A DNA stretch of 64,000 nt from an uncultured Pelagibacteraceae bacterium. Lineage in GTDB: Bacteria; Pseudomonadota; Alphaproteobacteria; Pelagibacterales; Pelagibacteraceae. Where the stretch lies: contig CACJPL010000001.1 of assembly GCA_902595285.1 (NCBI GenBank), forward strand, positions 1-64,000, given 5' to 3'. The position numbers were made by a program, and so were the translations under genes. Below the pieces are notes generated by a model. It saw only the letters and a program-made list of their open reading frames with translations, was not told where the DNA came from and searched no databases. Below are positions 11,599-21,956 of this stretch, piece by piece (the stretch's first letter is position 1; the number at the start of each line of letters is the position of its first letter).

Positions 11599-12770
11599 CT
11601 ATCAACCTCCCCAAATACAATATCTAGAGAACCCAGTACTGCAGGAACGTCAGCTAACATATGGCCCTTTATTAAATAATCCATTGATTGTAGGTGTGAA
11701 AAACCTGGGGCTCTTATTTTGCACTTGTAAGGTTTACTTGATCCATCCGATATAAGGTAAACTCCAAATTCTCCTTTTGGAGCCTCAACAGCCGTATATA
11801 TCTCATCTTTTGGAACTCTGTAACCTTCTGTGAAAAGTTTAAAATGATGAATAAGCGCTTCCATCGATTGTTTAATATCTTTTTTGGGTGGTGGGCTAAT
11901 TTTTCCATCCAAAGATTTAATAGGTCCTTTTTCCATTTTTAATAAACATTGTTTGATTATTGATATACTCTCTTTCATTTCCTCAATTCGACATAAGTAT
12001 CTATCGTAACAATCTCCATTTTTTCCTACCGGTATATTGAAATCTAAATTTTCATAGCAATCATAAGGTTGAGATTTTCTTAAATCCCATGGAACACCTG
12101 ATCCTCTAATCATTACCCCTGAAAATGAATAATCTAAAGCATCTTGTTTAGTAACCAAACCAATATCAACATTACGTTGTTTAAAAATTCTATTGTCAGT
12201 CAGCAAGCTTTCTAAATCATTTATTATTTTTGGAAAGCTTTCACAAAATTCAGCAATATCTTGCTCAAGTCCTTGGGGTAAATCTTGATGGACTCCACCT
12301 GCTCTAAAATAATTTGCATGAAGTCTGGAACCTGATACCCTCTCATAGAAACCCATTAATTTCTCTCTTTCTTCAAATCCCCATAAAGTCGGAGTTAGAG
12401 CCCCAACATCCATTGCTTGTGTTGTAACATTTAAAATATGACTTAAAATTCTTCCAATCTCACAAAATATAACTCTTATATATTGAGCTCTAATGGGAAC
12501 ATCAATTTTGAGGATTTTCTCAATTGCTAACGCGAATGCATGTTCTTGGTTCATCGGAGCCACATAATCTAATCGATCAAAATAAGGCACTGCTTGCATG
12601 TAAGTTTTGTTTTCAATTAATTTCTCAGTGCCTCTATGCAACAAACCAATATGTGGATCAGCTTTTTCAACAATTTCACCATCTAATTCTAAAATTAATC
12701 TTAAAACTCCATGCGCAGCTGGATGTTGTGGTCCAAAGTTTAAATTTAAATTTTTAATTTTTTTTGTCAT
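11595..12770 (-). CDS. nuoD: NADH-quinone oxidoreductase subunit D
   Basis: This is the 49-kDa-type subunit of complex I, related to the [NiFe]-hydrogenase large subunit, and forms the quinone-binding site with NuoB. It is 391 aa. The N-terminal loop [15 protein letters not shown] (about 11-25) contains the conserved quinone-site histidine. [12 protein letters not shown] and the C-terminal DIVFGEVDR ending are also family signatures. It overlaps nuoC by 17 nt. Confidence 0.98.
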   Translation of the reverse strand: MTKKIKNLNLNFGPQHPAAHGVLRLILELDGEIVEKADPHIGLLHRGTEKLIENKTYMQAVPYFDRLDYVAPMNQEHAFALAIEKILKIDVPIRAQYIRVIFCEIGRILSHILNVTTQAMDVGALTPTLWGFEEREKLMGFYERVSGSRLHANYFRAGGVHQDLPQGLEQDIAEFCESFPKIINDLESLLTDNRIFKQRNVDIGLVTKQDALDYSFSGVMIRGSGVPWDLRKSQPYDCYENLDFNIPVGKNGDCYDRYLCRIEEMKESISIIKQCLLKMEKGPIKSLDGKISPPPKKDIKQSMEALIHHFKLFTEGYRVPKDEIYTAVEAPKGEFGVYLISDGSSKPYKCKIRAPGFSHLQSMDYLIKGHMLADVPAVLGSLDIVFGEVDR

Positions 12771-13359
12771 TATTATCTATTTCCTCTTTAATATATTTAG
12801 TTCCTTCCCAAGGACTTTCATAATCAAAGTTTCTAAAATTTTGTTCTAATTTTACTGGTTCACTAATAACTTTTTTTTCATCTTCGCTATATCTAACTTC
12901 AGTATGACCTGTAAGGGGAAAATCTTTTCTAAGTGGGTGGCCCTCAAAGCCATAGTCGGTTAATATTCTTCTAAGATCAGGGTGATCTTTAAATGATACA
13001 CCATACATATCAAAAACCTCTCTTTCCATCCAATTAGAAGAAGGAAAAATACTTGTTAAAGATGGGATAACTTCGTTCTCCGAAATAGAATATTTTAAAA
13101 CCAACCTTTGGTTAAATTCATGACTCAAAAAAAGATAAACAACTTCAAATCTTTGGTTCCTTTCAGGATAGTCAACCACTGTAATATCTATGAGTTGTCT
13201 GAATTTAGTATCATTATTAGTTTTTAAAAACAAACATATGTCTACTAAATCTTCCTTGTCAGTCTCAAGATAGATTTGGTTATGTTTAATTTCTGTTTTA
13301 TTTATCTTGGTAGTTAACTCTGAATTAATTTTTTTTTCTAAATCTTCTAAATTTTTCAT
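12754..13359 (-). CDS. nuoC: NADH-quinone oxidoreductase subunit C
   Basis: This is the 30-kDa-type peripheral subunit. It is 201 aa with the signature [22 protein letters not shown] (about 107-128) and the following [17 protein letters not shown]. It lies 2 nt after nuoB and overlaps nuoD. NuoC and NuoD are separate genes here, not the fused NuoCD of E. coli. Confidence 0.97.
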   Translation of the reverse strand: MKNLEDLEKKINSELTTKINKTEIKHNQIYLETDKEDLVDICLFLKTNNDTKFRQLIDITVVDYPERNQRFEVVYLFLSHEFNQRLVLKYSISENEVIPSLTSIFPSSNWMEREVFDMYGVSFKDHPDLRRILTDYGFEGHPLRKDFPLTGHTEVRYSEDEKKVISEPVKLEQNFRNFDYESPWEGTKYIKEEIDNNDKKN

Positions 13360-13361
13360 GT

Positions 13362-13877
13362 TTATCTAATAAAAGAACCTTTTTCTCTAATTTTTTTTTG
13401 TAATTGTAGTATTCCATATAGTAATGCTTCTGCGGACGGTGGGCAGCCTGGCACATAGACATCTACAGGTACAATTCGATCACAACCTCTTACAACTGAA
13501 TAAGAATAATGATAGTAGCCACCACCATTGGCACAACTTCCCATAGAAATTACGTACCTAGGTTCTGGCATTTGATCATAAACTTTTCTAAGTGCTGGTG
13601 CCATTTTATTTGTTAAAGTACCAGCTACAATCATTACATCAGATTGTCTTGGCGAAGCTCTTGGTGCTGCACCAAATCTTTCAAGATCATATCTCGGCAT
13701 AGAAGTTTGCATCATTTCAACTGCACAACAAGCAAGACCAAATGTCATCCAATGCAATGATCCAGATCTTGACCAATTTATAAGATTATCTAGAGAAGTT
13801 GTTATGAAACCATTCTTACCAAAATCTTCCGCGAGTTGTTTGAACTCAGCCGGCACATTATCCATTCTATTAGTCAT
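13362..13877 (-). CDS. nuoB: NADH-quinone oxidoreductase subunit B ([4Fe-4S] N2)
   Basis: This subunit carries cluster N2, the terminal electron donor to quinone. It is 171 aa with the tandem-cysteine motif ACCAVEMM (about 49-56), GSCAN, and [14 protein letters not shown] (about 142-155). It lies 13 nt downstream of nuoA and 2 nt upstream of nuoC. Confidence 0.98.
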   Translation of the reverse strand: MTNRMDNVPAEFKQLAEDFGKNGFITTSLDNLINWSRSGSLHWMTFGLACCAVEMMQTSMPRYDLERFGAAPRASPRQSDVMIVAGTLTNKMAPALRKVYDQMPEPRYVISMGSCANGGGYYHYSYSVVRGCDRIVPVDVYVPGCPPSAEALLYGILQLQKKIREKGSFIR

Positions 13878-13890
13878 TATAATTAATATT

Positions 13891-14259
13891 TTATTCCCAA
13901 TCTAAAGCGCCTTTTTTCCATTCATAAATAAACCCTATAGTAAGAATGAATAAAAAAATCATCATTGATGAAAAACCAAGTAATCCGATATTGCCTAGTG
14001 ATATTGCCCAAGGAAACAAGAAGGCTATTTCCAGATCAAATATTATAAACAATATTGCAACTAAATAAAATCTAACATCAAACTCAAGCCTAGAATCTTC
14101 AAATGGTTCAAATCCACATTCATAAGCTGATAGTTTTTCTGGATCAGGTTTTTTTGGCGATAGAACAAAATTAATTACCACGAAAGCACAACTCAACCCT
14201 AAGGCTATAATTAAAAAAATTATAATTGGTAAGTAATCTCTTAGAAAATCAAATAACAT
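13891..14259 (-). CDS. nuoA: NADH-quinone oxidoreductase subunit A
   Basis: This is the first gene of the complex I operon, encoding a three-helix membrane subunit (ND3 homologue). It is 122 aa with the conserved loop [32 protein letters not shown], in which the cysteine near residue 48 lies in the quinone-site loop. The start is about 16 nt from the predicted transcription start of a sigma-70-like promoter at 14282-14309. No strong Shine-Dalgarno sequence is visible. Confidence 0.97.
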   Translation of the reverse strand: MLFDFLRDYLPIIIFLIIALGLSCAFVVINFVLSPKKPDPEKLSAYECGFEPFEDSRLEFDVRFYLVAILFIIFDLEIAFLFPWAISLGNIGLLGFSSMMIFLFILTIGFIYEWKKGALDWE

Positions 14260-14281
14260 GAAAGTCTATATATCAGTTTTT

Positions 14282-14309
14282 ATTTTATGTTGAAGCGTTG
14301 ATACGTCAC
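14282..14309 (-). promoter_or_regulatory. Candidate sigma-70 promoter for the nuo operon
   Basis: On the minus strand GTGACG is followed after 16 nt by TAAAAT, a reasonable -35/-10 pair. Transcription would start near 14275, giving a leader of about 16 nt before nuoA. This is inferred from the hexamers only. Confidence 0.4.
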
Positions 14310-14417
14310 ATTTTTAATAAAAAAAAAGACAACAAAATCAATTACTTATGATGGGTATTCCAAAAAACTTAACAATTTCAATGGTTTAAAGATTTGGTTG
14401 GGAAGTTAACTAAAAAG

Positions 14418-14494
14418 TGGCGGGAGTGAAGGGACTCGAACCCTCGACCTATCGCGTGACAGGCGATCGCTCTAACCAACTGAGCTACACCCCC
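14418..14494 (-). tRNA. tRNA-Asp (GTC), copy 1
   Basis: This 77-nt gene on the minus strand folds as a standard cloverleaf. The acceptor stem GGGGGTG pairs with CACTCCC with one G-U pair, the anticodon loop CTGTCAC contains GTC, the T-loop is TTCGAGT, and CCA is encoded. It decodes GAC and GAU. It is identical to the copy at 14662-14738. Confidence 0.97.
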
Positions 14495-14600
14495 ACTTAA
14501 GTAGTTTTATGAGCATATAAGAATACTATCCTCCAAGCTCTTAATAAAAAACTATATAATCCTTTAAAATAGCTAGATCAATAATCAAAAAGCATTGTGT

Positions 14601-14628
14601 TTTATATCTTTTAGTAGGCCAACGTCAA
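14601..14628 (-). promoter_or_regulatory. Candidate sigma-70 promoter upstream of tRNA-Asp copy 1
   Basis: In the 167-nt spacer between the two tRNA-Asp genes, the minus strand carries TTGACG, 16 nt, then TATAAA. This is one of the best promoter matches in the window. It would give copy 1 its own transcript with a 5' leader of about 100 nt. Confidence 0.5.
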
Positions 14629-14661
14629 GTTTATTAATAATTGAATAAAAAAAAGATATTT

Positions 14662-14738
14662 TGGCGGGAGTGAAGGGACTCGAACCCTCGACCTATCGCG
14701 TGACAGGCGATCGCTCTAACCAACTGAGCTACACCCCC
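14662..14738 (-). tRNA. tRNA-Asp (GTC), copy 2
   Basis: This is identical over its full 77 nt to the tRNA-Asp at 14418-14494, with the same GTC anticodon and encoded CCA. The flanks differ, so the repeat is limited to the gene plus about one base. A second gene-length copy is unusual for a streamlined genome. Confidence 0.97.
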
Positions 14739-14926
14739 ATTTTGTATGTTTTAAAGTATATATCAATGAAATAAAACAAACTATATAAAAATTGCATTAT
14801 AATCATCTTATTTCGGCAATTTTAAAATAAAAATACTTTCATATTTATTAATAGCGTTTAAGTAAATTAAGATTAAAATTTAAGTTTAAGATTTAAATTA
14901 GTTCGATTTATATAAATTAATGAAAT

Positions 14927-15928
14927 TTGAAAGTGTCAAAAAAAAATAAACAAAAACCAAAAATTTCAATATTAACGACTAGTTGGAATCGTGAAAAATA
15001 TTTAAAAAAGCTTGCTATGTCGTTAAAAAAACAATCTTTTAAAAACTTTGAATGGATAATATCAAATGATGGTTCTGAAGATAATACACACCAATTCATA
15101 AAAAATTTTTCTAAAAAAGTAAATTTCAAAATTATATACATAAATTCAAGCATAAGAATAGGTAAAGCAAAACTAATGAATTTAATGATGAAAAAAATAT
15201 CAGGAAAATATACAATTGAATGTGATTCTGACGATTACTTTCTTCCTAACTCCCTGAATTTTTTTTTCAAAACAATTAATAATAAAAAATATAAAAAAAT
15301 TAAAAATTTTGCTGGTGTTATTTCTCAAAATATTTCAACAGATGGAGTTAGTCAAACTTTTAAAAGAAAAATACCACAATATTATGAATTGGTTGAATGG
15401 AAAAATTTAGAAAAAAAAATTGATGGGGATGCCACAATTATGGCATTATCATCTAATTATCAAAATAGAAAATATATAGAGGTAGATTTTCTTATCAACG
15501 AAAGTTCTTTAATAAATAAAATTTTTAAAAATAAAAAATTTCTCTTAACCCCTAAAATTGTAAAAGTCATGGATAGAAAAGCAGAAAATAGCGTAAGTTT
15601 TGGAAATAAACTTCAATACACAAGGGCTTCTACATATTGTATTGCTATTAATGAAACTCATAAAAAATTTAATAAAAAAAATATATTTAAAAAAATTGAA
15701 ATTATTATTAATTACTGGCGCTATTCCTTGCATGGTGACGTAAGTTTAAAAAAATCAATCCAAATGTTTTCGTCAATTAGAAAAAATTACTTCTATTTAA
15801 TTCTTTATCCTTTTTCATTTATGTTATTTTTAAGAGATTATATGCTAAAGAAAGTTGAAAAGACACACATTCAATTTTATAAAAACATTAGAAAGGCAAA
15901 AATCAATACTTTTATATTTAACAAATAA
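14927..15928 (+). CDS. Family-2 glycosyltransferase
   Basis: This 333-aa protein probably transfers a sugar from a nucleotide donor in surface polysaccharide or glycan synthesis; the acceptor cannot be told. The N-terminal GT-A fold is clear: ISILTTSWNREKYLKKLAMSL (about 13-33), FEWIISNDGSEDNT (about 41-54) and the DxD-like ECDSDDYF (about 92-99). The C-terminal third is lysine-rich and ends in a hydrophobic stretch near YLILYPFSFMLFLRDY. The start is uncertain: TTG at 14927 or GTG at 14933; the nearby ATG at 14920 is out of frame. It is opposite in strand to its tRNA neighbours, and its stop codon directly abuts the 3' end of tRNA-Val, so it looks inserted between tRNA-Val and tRNA-Asp. Confidence 0.8.
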   Translation: MKVSKKNKQKPKISILTTSWNREKYLKKLAMSLKKQSFKNFEWIISNDGSEDNTHQFIKNFSKKVNFKIIYINSSIRIGKAKLMNLMMKKISGKYTIECDSDDYFLPNSLNFFFKTINNKKYKKIKNFAGVISQNISTDGVSQTFKRKIPQYYELVEWKNLEKKIDGDATIMALSSNYQNRKYIEVDFLINESSLINKIFKNKKFLLTPKIVKVMDRKAENSVSFGNKLQYTRASTYCIAINETHKKFNKKNIFKKIEIIINYWRYSLHGDVSLKKSIQMFSSIRKNYFYLILYPFSFMLFLRDYMLKKVEKTHIQFYKNIRKAKINTFIFNK

Positions 15929-16004
15929 TGGTGGGCAGTAAAGGACTCGAACCTTTGACCCCCTCGGTGTAAACGAGATGCTCTACCAACTGAGCTAACC
16001 GCCC
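15929..16004 (-). tRNA. tRNA-Val (TAC)
   Basis: This is a 76-nt cloverleaf on the minus strand. The acceptor stem GGGCGGT pairs with ACTGCCC, the anticodon loop TTTACAC contains TAC, the T-loop is TTCGAGT, and CCA is encoded. It lies 52 nt downstream of lon on the same strand, as in many Alphaproteobacteria. Its 3' end touches the stop codon of the convergent glycosyltransferase. Confidence 0.96.
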
Positions 16005-16056
16005 TAAATAATTAGGCTTCTTATTACATCAACACTTAAATAAAGTAAATTAATAA

Positions 16057-18435
16057 TTATTGAATACTGGCTTGAGATTTATCGTCTTTTTTTGCGATAT
16101 CTACTTCTACCCATTCAGTTGGTTTAAGCTCTTTAGTTAAAGCAATTTTTACAACTTGATCTGCATTCTCAACAGGTGTTATTTTTATATCATCAATGAT
16201 TTTCTTAGGCATATCAACAAGATCTTTTTCATTTTCTTTTGGAATTAAAACCTGTTTAATTCCAGCTCTATGAGCAGCCAATAATTTCTCTTTTAATCCA
16301 CCAATTGGAAGTACTTGACCAGTTAAAGTAACTTCACCAGTCATAGCTACATCTTTTCTAATTGGGATGTTTGTTATAGATGAAACAATTGATGTTACCA
16401 TTCCAATACCTGCAGACGGACCATCTTTAGGCGTAGCACCCTCTGGGACGTGAATATGAAAATCTTTTTTTTCAAATAAAGGAGGTATAATTCCATATTC
16501 CAAACACTTTGATCTTACAAAAGATTTTGCAGCTTTCACTGACTCTTGCATTACATCACCTAATTTACCTGTAATTTGCATTCTACCCTTACCCGGCATT
16601 GTAACAGTTTCTATCTTTAAAATTTCTCCCCCATACTCAGTCCAGGCTAACCCTGTTACTATTCCAACTCTATTCACTGACTCGAGTTCACCAAATTTGA
16701 ATTTAGGTACGCCTAAAAAATCAGATAAATTTTTATTATCAATTAAGACTTCTTGTTCTTCTCCAGCTACAATTTTTTTAACGACTTTTCTGGCAAGTTT
16801 AGAAATCTCTCTTTCAAGATTACGAACTCCAGACTCTTTAGTGTAACCTCTTATAACTTCTTTAATTATATCATCATCCAACTTCATTTCTTTTTCCTTA
16901 ACACCATTATCCTTAATTTGTTTTGGTAATAAGAATTTGTTAGCAATACTTATTTTTTCATCTTCAGTGTAGCCTGCTAATCTAATCACCTCCATTCTAT
17001 CTAGTAAAGGTGGTAAAATGTTTAAAGTATTAGCTGTTGTTACGAACATTACGTCAGATAGATCGTAATCAACTTCTAAGTAGTGATCATTAAAAGTTGT
17101 ATTTTGCTCTGGATCTAAAGCCTCTAACAAAGCTGAAGACGGGTCCCCTCTATAATCATTTCCAATTTTATCAATTTCATCTAATAAAATTAATGGGTTT
17201 TTTGTTCCAGCTTTTTTCATCATTTGAATTATTTTTCCTGGTAAAGATCCAATGTAAGTTCTTCTATGCCCCCTTATTTCTGCTTCATCACGCATACCAC
17301 CAACAGACATTCTTACAAATTCTCTATTTGTTGCCTTCGCTATTGACTTGCCTAAAGAAGTTTTTCCTACACCTGGAGGTCCTACCAAACATAAGATTGG
17401 TCCCTTAATCTTTTCCATTCTTTTTTGTACAGCCAAAAATTCAATTATTCGCTCTTTAACTTTTTCTAATCCAAAATGATCTTTATCAAGAATATTCAAA
17501 GCTTTTGTTAAATCTATATCTACCTCACTTTTTTTATGCCATGGTAGTTCCGTCATCCAATCTAAGTAATTTCTTACAACTGTAGCTTCAGCAGACATTG
17601 GGCTCATGTTTTTTAGTTTTTTTAACTCTTGTAGACATTTTTTTTCAACTTCTTTAGGCATTTTAGCTTTTGTAATTGCCTTATTTAAACTGGTGGTTTC
17701 ATCTTTACCATCTTCAATTTCACCAAGCTCTTTTTGAATTGCCTTTAATTGCTCATTTAAATAATATTCTCTTTGAGTTTTTTCCATTTGAGTTTTTACT
17801 CTGCCTCTAATTCTTTTTTCAACACCGATTATACTTGTTTCATTTTCCATTATTTTAATAATAGCGTTTAATCTTTTCTTAACATCTACAGTTTCAAAAA
17901 TTTGTTGTTTTTCTGAGATAGTAGCTGTTATATGTGATGCTATATTGTCTGCAATCTGTGAAGGATCTTTTAACTGCTTAATTGAATTGATTGTTTCATT
18001 AGAAATTTTTTTATTTATCGAAGTTAATTTCTCTAATCTTCTTAGTGCGGTTGAGGCTAAAGGAAATAAATCTTCGTCTTCAGCTAAAACATCATGATAG
18101 TGGGTATAATCACATATAATAAATTTTTCATTATCCTTAAAATCTAAAATTTTAACTCTTTTAATTCCTTCAACCAGCACTTTAACAGTTCCATCTGGTA
18201 ATTTTAGAAGCTGTAAAATACTTCCTTCACAGCCATACATAAAAACATCTGTTTTTTTCGGATCGTCTATTTCAGAATTTTTTTGGGTTACCAATATAAT
18301 TTTCTTATCTTTCTTCATTACTTCGTTAAGAGCTGAGATTGATTTATCTCTCCCAACAAATAATGGAATAACCATACTTGGAAAGACCACAATGTCTCTA
18401 AGTGGTAATAATGGCAGTGTTATTTTGACATCCAT
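16057..18435 (-). CDS. lon: ATP-dependent protease Lon
   Basis: This is the cytoplasmic AAA+ serine protease that removes misfolded and short-lived regulatory proteins. It is 792 aa. The N-terminal LON substrate domain covers about residues 1-200. The AAA+ domain has Walker A GPPGVGKTS near residue 350 and Walker B ILLDEID. The C-terminal protease domain has the catalytic serine in PKDGPSAGIGM and the lysine-containing LKEKLLAAHRAG segment. It is the last gene of the tig-clpP-clpX-lon group, 60 nt after clpX. Confidence 0.98.
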   Translation of the reverse strand: MDVKITLPLLPLRDIVVFPSMVIPLFVGRDKSISALNEVMKKDKKIILVTQKNSEIDDPKKTDVFMYGCEGSILQLLKLPDGTVKVLVEGIKRVKILDFKDNEKFIICDYTHYHDVLAEDEDLFPLASTALRRLEKLTSINKKISNETINSIKQLKDPSQIADNIASHITATISEKQQIFETVDVKKRLNAIIKIMENETSIIGVEKRIRGRVKTQMEKTQREYYLNEQLKAIQKELGEIEDGKDETTSLNKAITKAKMPKEVEKKCLQELKKLKNMSPMSAEATVVRNYLDWMTELPWHKKSEVDIDLTKALNILDKDHFGLEKVKERIIEFLAVQKRMEKIKGPILCLVGPPGVGKTSLGKSIAKATNREFVRMSVGGMRDEAEIRGHRRTYIGSLPGKIIQMMKKAGTKNPLILLDEIDKIGNDYRGDPSSALLEALDPEQNTTFNDHYLEVDYDLSDVMFVTTANTLNILPPLLDRMEVIRLAGYTEDEKISIANKFLLPKQIKDNGVKEKEMKLDDDIIKEVIRGYTKESGVRNLEREISKLARKVVKKIVAGEEQEVLIDNKNLSDFLGVPKFKFGELESVNRVGIVTGLAWTEYGGEILKIETVTMPGKGRMQITGKLGDVMQESVKAAKSFVRSKCLEYGIIPPLFEKKDFHIHVPEGATPKDGPSAGIGMVTSIVSSITNIPIRKDVAMTGEVTLTGQVLPIGGLKEKLLAAHRAGIKQVLIPKENEKDLVDMPKKIIDDIKITPVENADQVVKIALTKELKPTEWVEVDIAKKDDKSQASIQ

Positions 18436-18495
18436 GAGGATAATATGGATATTATATTTTATAATGCAATAGGTTTTTACTACTTATTAAGGTTA

Positions 18496-19767
18496 TTACG
18501 CCGCTGATGTTTTATTCGATTTAGATTTACTGTCACCTTTTGTATGTACTAAAATTGGCTGAGATAGTCCTTTAGCTGCACTAGCATCTACAATAACTTC
18601 CTCTACATTATTATCTTGGCTTGGTAAATCATACATTGTTTTCAATAGAATATTTTCTAAAATAGATCTTAAGCCCCTTGCGCCTGTTTTCTTGCTAATG
18701 GCTTTTTGTGCTATTTCTTTTAAGGCATTTTCTCTGAAAGTTAATTTTGCTCCATCTAACTTAAAAAGCTCTTGATATTGTTTTGTTAAAGAATTTTTTG
18801 GCTCTTGGAGTATTTTAATTAATGATTTCTCATCTAGATCCTCAAGCGTTGCAATCATCGGCAATCTACCAATGAATTCTGGAATCAAGCCAAATTTTAA
18901 TAAATCTTCAGGCTCTAGTCCTTTCATCCATTCACCTGTTTTTTTGTCTTGTGTATTTTTAACATCTGCTCCAAAACCTATCGAAGTTCCTTTGTCTCTT
19001 TGAGAAATAATTTTGTCAAGTCCAGCAAATGCACCTCCACAAATAAACAATATGTTAGTAGTATCTACTTGCAAGAACTCTTGCTGTGGATGTTTTCTAC
19101 CTCCTTGAGGTGGAACACTTGCAACAGTTCCTTCCATAATTTTTAGAAGAGCTTGCTGCACTCCCTCACCAGATACATCTCTTGTTATTGAGGGATTTTC
19201 AGATTTTCTACTGATCTTATCTACTTCGTCTATATATACAATTCCTCTTTGTGCTTTTTCGACGTTATAATCTGAAGCTTGTAATAATTTTAAAATAATA
19301 TTTTCAACGTCTTCACCAACATAACCTGCTTCAGTTAAAGTAGTTGCGTCTGCCATTGTAAATGGAACATCTAAAATTCTAGCTAGAGTTTGAGCAAGTA
19401 GTGTTTTTCCACAACCTGTGGGACCCACTAAAAGTATATTAGATTTTGACAACTCAACATTTTTACTTGTTTTGCTTTCGTAATTTAATCTTTTGTAATG
19501 ATTGTGGACAGCTACAGATAATACTTTCTTAGCATGAGCTTGACCAATTACATAGTCATCTAAGACTGAACAAATCTCCTTTGGAGATGGAAGACCATCT
19601 TGATGTTTTACAAAAGTATCTTTGCTTTCTTCTTTTATGATGTCCATACATAGCTCAACACATTCATCACAGATGAAAACAGTTGGGCCAGCAATCAACT
19701 TCCTTACTTCATGTTGGCTCTTGCCACAGAAAGAACAGTAAAGAATATTTTTATTATTTGTTGTCAT
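18496..19767 (-). CDS. clpX: ATP-dependent Clp protease ATP-binding subunit ClpX
   Basis: This is the AAA+ unfoldase that recognises tagged substrates and feeds them to ClpP. It is 423 aa. An N-terminal C4 zinc-binding domain (CSFCGKSQ...CDECVELC, about 11-40) precedes the AAA+ core with Walker A GPTGCGKT (about 117-124), Walker [11 protein letters not shown], the ClpP-binding IGF-type loop (SIGFGA) and the arginine-containing RGLRSILE sensor. It lies 92 nt after clpP. Confidence 0.98.
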   Translation of the reverse strand: MTTNNKNILYCSFCGKSQHEVRKLIAGPTVFICDECVELCMDIIKEESKDTFVKHQDGLPSPKEICSVLDDYVIGQAHAKKVLSVAVHNHYKRLNYESKTSKNVELSKSNILLVGPTGCGKTLLAQTLARILDVPFTMADATTLTEAGYVGEDVENIILKLLQASDYNVEKAQRGIVYIDEVDKISRKSENPSITRDVSGEGVQQALLKIMEGTVASVPPQGGRKHPQQEFLQVDTTNILFICGGAFAGLDKIISQRDKGTSIGFGADVKNTQDKKTGEWMKGLEPEDLLKFGLIPEFIGRLPMIATLEDLDEKSLIKILQEPKNSLTKQYQELFKLDGAKLTFRENALKEIAQKAISKKTGARGLRSILENILLKTMYDLPSQDNNVEEVIVDASAAKGLSQPILVHTKGDSKSKSNKTSAA

Positions 19768-19859
19768 TTTAATTTTTATAACGAATCAATTTAATTACTC
19801 TATTATATAAGACTCACACTAATCAAGTTTCGAATAATGATGACTCAATATATTGTGTA

Positions 19860-20471
19860 TTAAGATCTTTTTTCTACTACTTCGTCAATAAGACCAAAAG
19901 ATTGTGCGACATCTGCTGTCATAAAATTATCTCTTTCAAGAGCAGATTTTATTTCATCAACACTTTTTCCGGTGTGTTTAGAATAAATTTCATTAAGCCT
20001 TTTCTTCAAAGACAAAACTTCGTTTGCGTGGATCTCAATATCAGTTGCCTGACCTTGAAAACCTGCGGATGGTTGGTGAACCATTATTCTTGAATTTGGT
20101 AACGAAAATCTTTTTCCTTTAGTGCCTGCAGCAAGTAAAAACGAACCCATTGAAGCTGCTTGACCAATGCATAAAGTAGAAATATCTGGCTTAACATATT
20201 GCATAGTGTCATAAATACCAAGACCAGCTGTAACCAAACCTCCTGGGCTATTAATATATAAATAAATTTCTTTTTTTGGATCCTCAGCTTCTAAAAATAA
20301 TAATTGAGCAGTAACTAATGATGCAACGTTATCATTAATTTGACCTGTTAAAAAAATAATTCTCTCTTTTAGTAATCTAGAATAAATATCATAAGCTCTT
20401 TCACCTTTGCTAGATTGCTCAACAACCATTGGTACAAGATTGCTCATATGTTCTGATAATTTTGTTGTCAT
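19860..20471 (-). CDS. clpP: ATP-dependent Clp protease proteolytic subunit ClpP
   Basis: This is the serine peptidase that forms the degradation barrel for ClpX. It is 203 aa. The catalytic serine lies in [12 protein letters not shown] (about residue 104) and the histidine in [13 protein letters not shown] (about 129). The N-terminal section with [23 protein letters not shown] matches mature ClpP closely. It is placed between tig and clpX. Confidence 0.98.
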   Translation of the reverse strand: MTTKLSEHMSNLVPMVVEQSSKGERAYDIYSRLLKERIIFLTGQINDNVASLVTAQLLFLEAEDPKKEIYLYINSPGGLVTAGLGIYDTMQYVKPDISTLCIGQAASMGSFLLAAGTKGKRFSLPNSRIMVHQPSAGFQGQATDIEIHANEVLSLKKRLNEIYSKHTGKSVDEIKSALERDNFMTADVAQSFGLIDEVVEKRS

Positions 20472-20503
20472 AAGTTGATTCGTTCTACTTATACAACTTG
20501 AGA

Positions 20504-21946
20504 TTACTTTTTGCTAACTTTTTTTGCTTTTTTAGCTGCTGGCTTTGATTTTGCCTTTTTAGTTGCAGGTTTTTTTTCTTTCGCAGATGTTGTGGAAGAT
20601 TTTTTCTTAGTTTCTTTTTTTTCTTTACCATGGTTATGGTCATGATCATGGTCGTGTTTATGAGCTTCTTTTAAAATCTTTTCAGCCTCTTCTTTTGAAA
20701 TTTCTTTTTTATTTGCTTTACCTTTTTCTTTAATTAAATTTAAAATTTTTTCTTCATATACGGTTCCTCTTAAACTCGCTAATGCAGATGGATTTTTTTG
20801 ATAAAAATCCATAACCATTTTTTCTTGACCCGGCATCATTCTTAGTTGTTTTTGCACTTCTGCTTGAACTTCTTGTTCTGTTACTTTAATTTGATTTTTT
20901 TCACCAAACTCGTTTAGAATTAATCCAGTTTTAATTCTTGTTTTCGCTTTTTCTTCAAAATCTTTTTTATTTTTCTTAGTTTCTTCCTCAGACATACCTT
21001 GTGAAAGAACTTTAACTTCTTCCTCAATTAAGTTTTCTGGAACTTCATCTATTTTAATTTTTTCTATTTCTTTTAAAATTTGGTTTTTAGATAATTGATC
21101 TAGAGAATTTTTATATTCATCATTAATTTGTTTTGAAATTAATGTTTTTAAATCTTTTAAATCTTTTGCTCCTAAATTTTTTGCAAAATCATCATCAATT
21201 TTTACTTCTTCAGATTGCTTAACACTTAAAATTTTACAATTAAATTTAGCTTTTTTGTTTACTAATTCTTTTTCTGGGAAATTTTCTGGCAAAGTTGCTT
21301 CTACAACTTTTTCATCATCTTTCTTAACTCCGATTAATTGCTCATCAAAGCCTTTTAAAAATAAATCTTTACCTAAAGTTAATTGAGTATTTTTTCCTTC
21401 ACTTCCTTTAAAATCCTTACCATGAACTGTTGCTTTGTAATCTAAAGAAACTAAATCACCTTTTTTGGCTTTTGTATCAGGACTTACTTCCTTAAAATTT
21501 GGTTGGTTTTTTGCTATTTCTTTTATTCTTTTATCAGTTTCACTCTCATCAATTTTAACGGTGTATTCGTCAAATTTAATATTTTCTAAAGATTTAATTT
21601 CTACTTTTGGTAGCTCTGTTACTGATAAAACATATTCTAAATCTTTGTCTTCACCGTAAGTCTTTAAATCAAGTTTTGGTTGACCAGCTGGTTTTATCTT
21701 TTTTTCCTCTAATGCTTTAGTTGATGTTTCTTTTAAAACTTTATCTAAGACCTCTCCAAAAACTGCTTTACCAAATTGTCTTTTTAAAATTTCTTTTGGA
21801 ACTTTACCTGGTCTAAATCCTTTAAGGTTTACACTACCTTTAATCTCTTCATATTTTTCATCCATGTAAGAGTTCATTGTCTCTTTATCGATAAAAATTT
21901 TAAGATCTTTATTTAAACCTTTTTTATTTTCTACTGTAATTTTCAT
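20504..21946 (-). CDS. tig: Trigger factor (ribosome-associated chaperone) with long basic tail
   Basis: This protein binds nascent chains at the ribosome exit and acts as a peptidyl-prolyl isomerase. It is 480 aa. The N-terminal ribosome-binding domain contains [17 protein letters not shown] (about 44-60), followed by the FKBP domain from about residue 150 ([31 protein letters not shown]) and the helical C-terminal arms. After about residue 430 there is a histidine/aspartate run ([12 protein letters not shown]) and then a lysine/alanine-rich tail ending KKAKKVSKK, an addition to the normal fold. The start codon is only 10 nt from the 3' end of tRNA-Leu. Confidence 0.96.
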   Translation of the reverse strand: MKITVENKKGLNKDLKIFIDKETMNSYMDEKYEEIKGSVNLKGFRPGKVPKEILKRQFGKAVFGEVLDKVLKETSTKALEEKKIKPAGQPKLDLKTYGEDKDLEYVLSVTELPKVEIKSLENIKFDEYTVKIDESETDKRIKEIAKNQPNFKEVSPDTKAKKGDLVSLDYKATVHGKDFKGSEGKNTQLTLGKDLFLKGFDEQLIGVKKDDEKVVEATLPENFPEKELVNKKAKFNCKILSVKQSEEVKIDDDFAKNLGAKDLKDLKTLISKQINDEYKNSLDQLSKNQILKEIEKIKIDEVPENLIEEEVKVLSQGMSEEETKKNKKDFEEKAKTRIKTGLILNEFGEKNQIKVTEQEVQAEVQKQLRMMPGQEKMVMDFYQKNPSALASLRGTVYEEKILNLIKEKGKANKKEISKEEAEKILKEAHKHDHDHDHNHGKEKKETKKKSSTTSAKEKKPATKKAKSKPAAKKAKKVSKK

Positions 21947-21956
21947 AATATCTTAA

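Larger units (their letters stand above)
14418..14739. repeat. Direct repeat of about 78 bp formed by the two tRNA-Asp genes
   Basis: Positions 14418-14495 and 14662-14739 are identical and in the same orientation, separated by 166 nt that show no coding potential but hold a promoter-like sequence. This looks like a tandem gene duplication. Confidence 0.9.

Noticed and set aside
14418-14739. tRNA-Asp repeats as attachment sites of an integrated element
   Set aside because: Only 166 nt separates them, with no integrase or cargo between; tandem duplication explains them better.
14739-14926. Coding gene or structured RNA in the spacer before the glycosyltransferase
   Set aside because: Only AT-rich sequence with scattered TATAAT-like words; no ORF of useful length and no stable hairpin.
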